Shown in pieces: positions 8,512 through 15,093 of a stretch of DNA of 64,000 bases (position 1 is the stretch's first letter; the number at the start of each line of letters is the position of its first letter). The notes under the pieces are model-generated. The model saw only the letters and a program-made list of their open reading frames with translations, did not search any database and was not told the DNA's origin. A program made the translations under genes and the position numbers. Location of the stretch: NCBI RefSeq assembly GCF_020523825.1, contig NZ_JAJALK010000018.1, positions 27,193 to 91,192 on the forward strand. The letters are read 5' to 3'. This DNA is from Methylobacterium brachiatum. GTDB lineage: Bacteria > Pseudomonadota > Alphaproteobacteria > Rhizobiales > Beijerinckiaceae.

Positions 8512-9693
8512 GTGCCCAACCTGCGTGCCCGGTCCGGACGGCTCCCGACCGCCCTCTTCGCGACGCTCTTAGCCGGCTCGGCACTGGCCGCCCCCGCCGA
8601 GATCGGCGGCGCGGTCCTGACCCCCGTTCCGTTCGAGGCCCTGCCGGGTTTTCCCGGCCCCGATCCTGCCGCGGCGCTCGAAGCGTTCCGGCGGGTCTGC
8701 GCGGCGCCGACGCCGCCCACACCGCAGCCCGCTGGCGTGACCGGCGATCCGGCAGCCCTGTCGGCGGCCTGCGCTGCGGCAGCGGATGTCGCGCCTGAAG
8801 CGGCAGAGGCGTTCTTCCGGCAGCGGTTCGACGCCTTCCGGGTGGTCCGGCCGGCGGCCGAGCGGCCTGGCTTCCTGACGGGCTATTTCGAGCCGGAACT
8901 CGAAGGCGCGCTGAGCCAGGGACCGGATTTCCCGACCCCGGTGCTCGCCAGGCCCTCGGATCTCGTCTCGCTCGCGCCCGGCGAGACCCGGCCCGGCCTC
9001 GACCCGGCCCTGCGGGCGGCGCGCGCCACCGGGGAGGGGTTTGCGCCCTACCCCGACAGGGCAGCCATCGAGGATGGAGCTTTGGGCGCGCAGGCGCGGC
9101 CGATCCTGTGGCTGCGCGACGCCGTCGATCTCTTGGTGCTGCAGGTCCAGGGCTCGGGCCGCGTCCGCCTGCCCGACGGGCGGGCTGTCCGCGTGCTCTA
9201 CGACGGGCGCAACGGCCAGCCCTACACGGCGGTGGCCAAGCTGATCGTGCAGGAAGGCCACCTGCCGCTGGAGGGTCTGACGCTCGCCCGCTGGACGACA
9301 TGGCTGCGCGCGCATCCGGAGACCGCCCGGCGCCTGATCCGCGCCAATGCCTCCTACATCTTCTTCCGTATCGCCCCGGTGGAGGATCCGGCGCTCGGCC
9401 CGCCGGGCACCGCCAACGCGCCGCTGACGCCCGGGCGCAGCCTCGCGGTGGATGGCGGCCTGTGGCGCTACGGCCTGCCGTTCTGGCTCGTCGGGCAACT
9501 CCCCGGTGCCGCGCCGGGCGAGGCCGGGCGCCTGGTGATCGCCGCCGATACCGGATCGGCGATCGTCGGGCCGGCCCGGGGCGACCTGTTCGTCGGAACC
9601 GGGGCGCAGGCCGGGATCGCGGCCGGAAACCTGCGCGACGCCGTCGGCTTCGTGGTGCTGCTGCCCAAGCCCGCACCAGGGGTCGCGCCGTGA
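8512..9693 (+). CDS. mltA: Membrane-bound lytic murein transglycosylase A
   Basis: This 393-residue product starts at GTG 8512 and has a signal peptide of about 26 residues (ATLLAGSALAAPAEI). The MltA barrel domain includes LTGYFEPELEGAL, a YPDRAAIEDG motif and LWLRDAVDLLVLQVQGSGR. The C-terminal 3D domain contains the aspartates of LAVDGGLWRYGLPFWL and LVIAADTGSAIVGPARGD. MltA cleaves the MurNAc-GlcNAc bond of peptidoglycan, producing 1,6-anhydroMurNAc. No lipobox is evident, so it may be periplasmic rather than a lipoprotein. The stop overlaps the GTG start of the following Smr gene by four bases, indicating translational coupling. Confidence 0.92.
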   Translation: MPNLRARSGRLPTALFATLLAGSALAAPAEIGGAVLTPVPFEALPGFPGPDPAAALEAFRRVCAAPTPPTPQPAGVTGDPAALSAACAAAADVAPEAAEAFFRQRFDAFRVVRPAAERPGFLTGYFEPELEGALSQGPDFPTPVLARPSDLVSLAPGETRPGLDPALRAARATGEGFAPYPDRAAIEDGALGAQARPILWLRDAVDLLVLQVQGSGRVRLPDGRAVRVLYDGRNGQPYTAVAKLIVQEGHLPLEGLTLARWTTWLRAHPETARRLIRANASYIFFRIAPVEDPALGPPGTANAPLTPGRSLAVDGGLWRYGLPFWLVGQLPGAAPGEAGRLVIAADTGSAIVGPARGDLFVGTGAQAGIAAGNLRDAVGFVVLLPKPAPGVAP

Positions 9694-10331
9694 GGCCGCC
9701 GCGCCGCACGCGCCGGCTGAGCGCCGGGGAGGCGAGGCTCTGGAGCGAGATCGCCAAGCTGGTGACGCCGCTGGCCGGCCGGGCGACGCTGCCGCCCGAG
9801 GCGCCGCCGGCACCCACCGCGACCATGCCGCCGCTGGCGGCGCCGATCCTGAAACCGTCGGCGAGTCCGGTTGCCAAGAAGCCCCGGCCGAAGCCGCCGC
9901 CCAAGCCGTCGGCGCCCCCTGCCCTCAAGGTCACCGCCGCGCCCTATCAGGCGCCGCCGCAGAGCCATGCGCCGCCATCGGGACTGGAGCGGCAGGCCAA
10001 GGTCGGGTTGCGCCGGGGGCGGCTCGCAGTCGAAGCGCGGATCGACCTGCACGGCATGGTCCAGGCCGAAGCTTATGCTGCGCTGACCGGATTCCTCCTG
10101 AGGTGCCGGGCGGCGGGGCATGCCTACGTGCTGGTGGTCACCGGCAAGGGCGGGGCGGACAAGGGCGGCTCGGCCTATCCCGACGCCTTCGCCGAGCGGG
10201 GGGTGCTCCGGCGCAGCGTGCCGCATTGGCTGCGCGGTGCCGAGCTACGCGGCATCGTGCTGGGCTTCGAGGAGGCGGCCCGGCATCACGGCGGCGGCGG
10301 CGCGCTCTACGTCAGACTTCGCAGACGTTGA
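9690..10331 (+). CDS. Smr (MutS2 C-terminal) domain protein
   Basis: The 213-residue protein starts at GTG 9690 inside the mltA stop codon (GTGA overlap). After a Pro/Ala/Lys-rich linker, the C-terminal half is an Smr domain with IDLHGMVQAEAYAAL, VVTGKGGADKGG and GALYVRLRRR. The DLHG and TGKG motifs are those of Smr nickase/endonuclease domains. No MutS ATPase part is present, so it is a stand-alone Smr protein of the type annotated YdaL/SmrA-like. The biological substrate in alphaproteobacteria is not established. Overlap with mltA argues for one operon with the Tim44-like gene. Confidence 0.85.
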   Translation: MRPPRRTRRLSAGEARLWSEIAKLVTPLAGRATLPPEAPPAPTATMPPLAAPILKPSASPVAKKPRPKPPPKPSAPPALKVTAAPYQAPPQSHAPPSGLERQAKVGLRRGRLAVEARIDLHGMVQAEAYAALTGFLLRCRAAGHAYVLVVTGKGGADKGGSAYPDAFAERGVLRRSVPHWLRGAELRGIVLGFEEAARHHGGGGALYVRLRRR

Positions 10332-10448
10332 CCGCCGGCCTTCGGAGCGGGGCGTCAAACCGCGACGGGTGCTCACCGTTGCGGTTCTGGTCGAAGGTGT
10401 CGATATCCAGACCTCACGCATGGTCCCACGAAAAAGTCCCGAAGAAAA

Positions 10449-11339
10449 ATGCCGGAGCTTCCCGAGGTCGAGACGGTGCGGCGCGGCCTGGTGCCCGCGA
10501 TGGTCGGTGCCCGGTTCAGCCGGGTCACCCTGCGGCGGCCGAATCTGCGCTTCCCGTTCCCGGAGCGATTCGCGGCGCGGCTGGAGGGGCGCACCGTCAC
10601 CGATCTCGCCCGCCGTGCGAAGTATCTCACCGCCGGGCTCGATTCGGGCGAGACGTTGATCATGCATCTCGGCATGAGCGGCCGGTTCGACGTCGCCCTG
10701 CCGGACGGCCGCAACCTGTCGCCCGGGGATTTCTATCTGGAGGGGGCGCAGGGCACGCCCAAGCACGACCACGTCGTAATGGCGATGAGCACCGGCGCCA
10801 CCATCACCTACAACGATGCCCGCCGCTTCGGCTTCATGGACCTCGTCCCGAGCGAGACCCTGGCGAGCAGCCGCCACTTCGCCCGGATGGGGGTCGAGCC
10901 CCTCGACGGGCTGACCGGGGCGGTGATCGCCGGCCTGTTCGGCCACAAGATCGCGCCGCTCAAGGCCGCGCTCCTCGACCAGCGCCTGATCGCGGGCCTG
11001 GGCAACATCTATGTCTGCGAGGCCCTGCACCGGGCCCGGCTCCACCCGGAGACCCCCGCCGGCCTCCTGGTCAAGCCCGACGGGCGGCCGACGCCCAAGG
11101 CCAACGCGCTGGCCAAGGCGATCGTGCAGGTGCTGGAGGAGGCCGTGAAGGCCGGCGGCTCGACCCTGCGCGACTACGCCCACACCGACGGCACCGCCGG
11201 GGCGTTCCAGCACGCGTTCCGGGTCTACGACCGGGTCGGCGAGCCCTGCCGCCACCCGGGCTGCCGTGGCTCGGTGACCCGGATCGTGCAGGCGAACCGC
11301 TCGACCTTCTTCTGCGCGACCTGCCAGCCGCCGGTCTGA
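10449..11339 (+). CDS. mutM: Formamidopyrimidine-DNA glycosylase
   Basis: The 296-residue protein begins MPELPEVETVRRGL, in which Pro2 and Glu3 form the active site after Met removal. Other conserved parts are RRAKYL (the catalytic-loop lysine), HLGMSGRF, NDARRFGFMDL, and a C-terminal zinc finger with C-x4-C and C-x2-C pairs (CRHPGC and CATC). It excises 8-oxoguanine and formamidopyrimidines and cleaves the abasic site. Length is slightly above the usual 270-275 because of loop insertions in the N-terminal domain. A perfect 18-bp hairpin follows about 125 bases past the stop. Confidence 0.95.
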   Translation: MPELPEVETVRRGLVPAMVGARFSRVTLRRPNLRFPFPERFAARLEGRTVTDLARRAKYLTAGLDSGETLIMHLGMSGRFDVALPDGRNLSPGDFYLEGAQGTPKHDHVVMAMSTGATITYNDARRFGFMDLVPSETLASSRHFARMGVEPLDGLTGAVIAGLFGHKIAPLKAALLDQRLIAGLGNIYVCEALHRARLHPETPAGLLVKPDGRPTPKANALAKAIVQVLEEAVKAGGSTLRDYAHTDGTAGAFQHAFRVYDRVGEPCRHPGCRGSVTRIVQANRSTFFCATCQPPV

Positions 11340-11465
11340 TCGGGCCGCTCTCGCACCGCAGAACGGCAATTTCGCCACAAACCCGGCTAGGGTCGCGGAT
11401 CTCGACGCGCGCATCCGGTTGCGGGCAGCCAGTCCCGGCCCGCGGCGCGAGACGGGTCGCGCGGG

Positions 11466-11510
11466 CCTGACGCGTCGTCCCGGGTCTCGGATCCGGGACG
11501 ACGCGTCAGG
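11466..11510. terminator. Perfect 18-bp stem-loop after mutM
   Basis: Positions 11466-11483 pair without mismatch with 11493-11510, leaving a 9-base loop; the core of each arm is TGACGCGTCGTCCCGG and its complement. A short TTTT lies about 7 bases beyond. It could act as a terminator for mutM or be a dispersed palindromic unit. Confidence 0.6.
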
Positions 11511-11584
11511 TCGCTGGTTTTGCATCATTGTCTTCCCGAGAGCCGGCGCCCGGCGCTCGGGATGATGCTCGTGACAGGAACGCG

Positions 11585-13000
11585 ATGTTCTTCCGCCGCT
11601 CAAAGACGCCCGCGCCCGAGACCATCGCGCAGGATCCGACGGACGGCCCCGCCCTGCCGCAGCGCCTGTCGCCGCGCTCCCCGGGCGAGGCGATCAAGCC
11701 GACCGCCGCCCCGCCCCCGCCGGAGAAGCCGGTGCGCGAGCGCAGCGGCCTCGTCGGCATCATCAGCGGCGCCCTCACCTTCGCGGTGGTGATCGCCATC
11801 GCGGCGATGATCGGGATCACGCTGTTCCAGCGCCAGGTTCGCGAGCCGGGACCGCTCGCCACCGACAAGGTCGTGGTGATCCCGCCCCACAGCGGCACCG
11901 GCGAGATCGCCGAGACCCTGAAGCGCGAGGGCGTGATCGACCATACCGGCCTGTTCGAGTTCGCCGCCCGCTTCGGCGGCCGGCCGGCGCTCCGGGCCGG
12001 GGAGTACATGTTCAAGGCGCATGCGAGCATCGCCGACGCCCTCGACACGGTCACCACCGGCCGGCAGGTGCAGCACGCGATCACCTTCCCGGAGGGCCTG
12101 ACCTCCGAGCAGATCGTCACGCGGCTCAACGACAACGACATCCTCACCGGCGAGATCAACGAGATCCCCCCGGAGGGCTCGCTCCTGCCCGACACCTACA
12201 AGTTCGAGCGCGGCGCCACCCGCCAGCAGATCGTCAACCTGATGCGGGCCAAGCAGCGCGAGGTGCTGAACCAGATCTGGCTCCGGCGCAGCGCCGACGT
12301 GCCGGTGCGGACCCCGGCCGAGATGGTCACCCTGGCCTCGATCGTCGAGAAGGAGACCGGCCGGGCCGACGAGCGGCCCCGGGTGGCGGGCGTGTTCATC
12401 AACCGCCTGAACAAGCGGATGAAGCTGCAATCCGACCCGACCATCGTGTACGGGCTGGTGGGCGGGCGCGGCACCCTCGGGCGCGGCATCCTGCGCTCCG
12501 AGATCGAGCGCCCGACCCCGTACAACACCTACGCGATCGAGGGCCTGCCCCCGGGGCCGATCGCCAATCCCGGCCGGGCCGCCCTGGAGGCGGTGGCCAA
12601 CCCGTCCCGGACCAAGGACCTGTACTTCGTCGCCGACGGCAGCGGCGGCCACGCCTTCGCCGACTCGCTCGAAGGCCACCAGCGCAACGTCGCCCGCTGG
12701 CGCGCGGTCGAGAAGAGCCGCCAGGCACCGCCGGACGCGGTCGACAAGGTCGAGCCCGGCCCCGATCCGAGCGTCCCCGGCCGCGCCTCGGCCTTCGCCC
12801 CGGGCGGCGCTCCGGGAACCAGCACGCCCAACACCAACGCGGCCTTCGCCCTCGACAGCGGCACGCCGGGCACCCGCGCCTTCGACGCCTCCGAGGGCAC
12901 GCGCCTCGATCCGCTGAAGAACCGCAGCTACGATCTGGGCTCGCCCAAGACCGTGCCAGCGTTGGCCGACCCGACGCCGGCCCCGCGCGGGCGGCGATAG
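11585..13000 (+). CDS. mltG: Endolytic murein transglycosylase MltG
   Basis: The 471-residue product has a cytoplasmic N-terminus, one membrane helix at about residues 62-84 (IISGALTFAVVIAIAAMIGI), a LysM-like subdomain and the YceG/MltG catalytic domain. Key stretches are EGLTSEQIVTRL, MVTLASIVEKETGRADERP (with the catalytic Glu), VFINRLNKRMKLQSDPT and YNTYAIEGLPPGPIANPG. MltG cuts nascent glycan strands and sets their length. The ATG at 11585 was preferred over an upstream frame start because the MFFRR start leads naturally to the membrane helix. The tail beyond about residue 390 is low-complexity and specific to this group. It heads a likely mltG-yicC-gmk cluster. Confidence 0.93.
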   Translation: MFFRRSKTPAPETIAQDPTDGPALPQRLSPRSPGEAIKPTAAPPPPEKPVRERSGLVGIISGALTFAVVIAIAAMIGITLFQRQVREPGPLATDKVVVIPPHSGTGEIAETLKREGVIDHTGLFEFAARFGGRPALRAGEYMFKAHASIADALDTVTTGRQVQHAITFPEGLTSEQIVTRLNDNDILTGEINEIPPEGSLLPDTYKFERGATRQQIVNLMRAKQREVLNQIWLRRSADVPVRTPAEMVTLASIVEKETGRADERPRVAGVFINRLNKRMKLQSDPTIVYGLVGGRGTLGRGILRSEIERPTPYNTYAIEGLPPGPIANPGRAALEAVANPSRTKDLYFVADGSGGHAFADSLEGHQRNVARWRAVEKSRQAPPDAVDKVEPGPDPSVPGRASAFAPGGAPGTSTPNTNAAFALDSGTPGTRAFDASEGTRLDPLKNRSYDLGSPKTVPALADPTPAPRGRR

Positions 13001-13050
13001 ACGCGCGTTGCAGAGCAGCCAGCGCTACCGAACGGGCTTCCCAACCGCAC

Positions 13051-13178
13051 CCTCATCCTGAGGTGGCGTAGCGAAGCGAAGCCCTCGAAGGAGACTTCCA
13101 GCTAGCCGCGGGATCTCTGGAGGGCTCCTTCGAGGCCCGGCGATCTGCGATCGTCGACCGCCTCATCCTGCGGTGAGA
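13051..13178. repeat. Family A palindromic repeat, copy 1
   Basis: The left end is CCTCATCCTGAGG (13051-13063), followed by an inner arm CCCTCGAAGGAG and its partner GGCTCCTTCGAGG. The right end reads CCTCATCCTGCGG, in the same orientation as the left end rather than inverted, so this copy is rearranged or followed by a second partial unit. Confidence 0.75.
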
Positions 13179-13218
13179 GAGTGGGATACGCGCCATAGGG
13201 CGGCCCACAGCGCTCTCC

Positions 13219-13304
13219 GTCAGTGCGAGCGCAGCGAAGCAACCCAGGGCAGAGCGCGATCGCAAAACGGCGCGCATCACCGGATTGCTCCGCTCGCGAG
13301 GACC
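13219..13304. repeat. Family B palindromic repeat, copy 1 (degenerate)
   Basis: GCGAGCGCAGCGAAGCAACCC on the left is read here as two parts, GCGAGCGCAGCG and AAGCAACCC. The right end is GGATTGCTCCGCTCGCGAGGAC. The layout matches the better-preserved copies near 36.1 and 44.4 kb, with an altered right arm. Confidence 0.6.
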
Positions 13305-13392
13305 GCGTGGTGATCGGACTCCAGCGCACCACCCCTTCCCCCCGGGGCGATCCGTGCTACAGGCCCGGATCTTCACGAGGACGGGGGTCGAC

Positions 13393-14271
13393 ATGGCCCA
13401 GATCGCAAGCATGACCGGCTTCGCCCGGGCGGCGGGCACCACCGGGGCGGTGCAATGGGCCTGGGAGGTCCGGAGCGTCAACGGGCGCGGCCTCGACGTG
13501 CGCATCCGCGTGCCGGCGGGCTATGATGGGCTCGGCGAGACCGCGCGCACCGCCCTGCAGAAGACCCTGTCGCGGGGCCAGTGCCAGCTGACCCTGACGC
13601 TGACCAAGCCGGAGCAGGCCGCCCGGGTGCGGATCAACGAGGGCCTGCTGGCGAGCCTCGCCCAGGCGGTCGCCCGGGTGCCGGTGCCCGAGGGCGTCGC
13701 ACCGGCCACGATGGACGGGCTGCTCGGCGTGCGCGGGGTGATCGAGGTCGAGGACGAGGCGGGGGCCGAGACCGAGACCTTCGCGCGGGATCTCGCCGAG
13801 GGCGTGGTCCGGGTGGTGGCCGACCTGGTCGAGGCCCGCCGGGCCGAGGGGCGTCAGCTCGCCGAGGTCGTCACCGCGCAGGTCGACCGGATCGCCGCGC
13901 TGACCCAGGCGGCCGAGGACAACCCGGCGCGCAAGCCCGAGGCGGTGCGTGCCCGGCTGGCCGCCGCCATCGAGGCGTTGGGCGTGACCGATCTGGACCC
14001 GGACCGCCTGCACCAGGAGGCGATGCTGCTCGCCGGCAAGGCCGATGTGCGCGAGGAGCTGGACCGGCTGCACGCCCATGTCGCCAGCGCCCGCGAGCTG
14101 CTCGCCGCCGGCGGCGCGATCGGCCGGCGCCTGGATTTCCTGGCCCAGGAATTCGGCCGCGAGGCCAACACCCTGTGCGCCAAGGCCAACGACATCAGCC
14201 TGTCGCGGATCGGGCTCGACCTCAAGGCCGTGGTCGAGCAGTTCCGCGAGCAGGTCCAGAACATCGAATGA
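13393..14271 (+). CDS. yicC: YicC-type endoribonuclease family protein
   Basis: The 292-residue product starts MAQIASMTGFARAAG, where SMTGFAR is the invariant N-terminal motif. It ends with a DUF1732 domain (RRLDFLAQEFGREANTLCAK, then a DISLSRIGLDLKAVVEQFREQVQN segment). YicC proteins are RNases; E. coli YicC is implicated in degradation of the small RNA RyhB. The ATG at 13393 is the start that matches the family; earlier in-frame starts would translate the repeat region. It lies 43 bases upstream of gmk, a conserved neighbour pair in alphaproteobacteria. Confidence 0.9.
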   Translation: MAQIASMTGFARAAGTTGAVQWAWEVRSVNGRGLDVRIRVPAGYDGLGETARTALQKTLSRGQCQLTLTLTKPEQAARVRINEGLLASLAQAVARVPVPEGVAPATMDGLLGVRGVIEVEDEAGAETETFARDLAEGVVRVVADLVEARRAEGRQLAEVVTAQVDRIAALTQAAEDNPARKPEAVRARLAAAIEALGVTDLDPDRLHQEAMLLAGKADVREELDRLHAHVASARELLAAGGAIGRRLDFLAQEFGREANTLCAKANDISLSRIGLDLKAVVEQFREQVQNIE

Positions 14272-14314
14272 ATCCTTGGGACCCCCACATGCGACACGCG
14301 ACGGAGCCACGCGG

Positions 14315-14980
14315 ATGAGCGGACCGGCGAAGAACGTCTCCGACACCATCGCGCGGCGCGGATTGATCCTGATCCTGTCCTCGCCCTCGGGGGCGGGCAA
14401 GACCACGCTGACCCGGGCGATCGCGCAGGATCCGACCTGGGCGCTCGACGTGTCGATCTCCGTCACGACCCGGGCGCGCCGGCCCTCCGAGATCGACGGG
14501 CGGCACTACCACTTCATCGACCGCGAGGCGTTCGAGGACCTGCGCAGCCGCGACGACCTGCTCGAATGGGCCGAGGTCCACGGCAACTATTACGGCACGC
14601 CCCGCCGCCCGGTGGAGAAGGTCCTGGGCTCGGGCCGGGACATGATCTTCGACATCGACTACCAGGGCACCCGCCAGGTGCGGGCCAAGCTCGCCCAGGA
14701 CGTCGTGACGGTGTTCATCCTGCCGCCCAGCATGGCCGAGCTGCGCCAGCGCCTCGAGCGCCGCGCCGAGGATTCGGCCGAGACGATCGAGAAGCGGCTG
14801 GCCAACGCCCGGACCGAGATCCAGCGCTGGAGCGAGTACGATTACGTGATCGTCAACGAGGATCTGCAGGCGGCCTTCCAGGCGCTCCAGGGCATTCTCT
14901 CGGCCGAGCGGCTGAAGCGCGCGCGCCGCACCGGCCTGGCGCAGTTCGTCGACGGGCTGCTGGCGGAGGCGGACGCATAA
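14315..14980 (+). CDS. gmk: Guanylate kinase
   Basis: The 221-residue enzyme has the P-loop SSPSGAGKTTL near residue 22, the GMP-binding segment SVTTRARRPSEIDGRHYHF, and the DFDIDYQGTRQVR-like core (FDIDYQGTRQVR). The lid segment is RLERRAEDSAETIEKRL. It phosphorylates GMP to GDP with ATP. Length is normal. The ATG at 14315 has a GAGCCACGCGG context without a strong ribosome binding site, consistent with coupling to yicC. A family B repeat fills the space between this gene and the convergent phytochrome gene. Confidence 0.96.
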   Translation: MSGPAKNVSDTIARRGLILILSSPSGAGKTTLTRAIAQDPTWALDVSISVTTRARRPSEIDGRHYHFIDREAFEDLRSRDDLLEWAEVHGNYYGTPRRPVEKVLGSGRDMIFDIDYQGTRQVRAKLAQDVVTVFILPPSMAELRQRLERRAEDSAETIEKRLANARTEIQRWSEYDYVIVNEDLQAAFQALQGILSAERLKRARRTGLAQFVDGLLAEADA

Positions 14981-14988
14981 GCTCCCCC

Positions 14989-15081
14989 CGTCCTTGCGCG
15001 CGGGGCGAAGCAACCGAGGGACACGCTACGATCCGAGAGCGCGCGCCGCCCCAGGTTGCCTCGCTGCGCGCGCCATGACGG
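14989..15081. repeat. Family B palindromic repeat, copy 2
   Basis: The left end is CCGTCCTTGCGCGCGGGGCG followed by AAGCAACC. The right side is CCCAGGTTGCCTCGCTGCGC followed by CATGACGG. It occupies nearly all of the 113-base gap between the convergent gmk and phytochrome genes and could form a bidirectional stem-loop. Confidence 0.7.
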
Positions 15082-15093
15082 CAGCGGCTTCGA

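Larger units (their letters stand above)
13001..13392. other. Repeat-filled intergenic region mltG to yicC
   Basis: These 392 bases contain one family A and one family B palindromic repeat (entered separately) and no supported gene. The yicC promoter, if separate, must lie in the last 80 bases. Confidence 0.6.
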
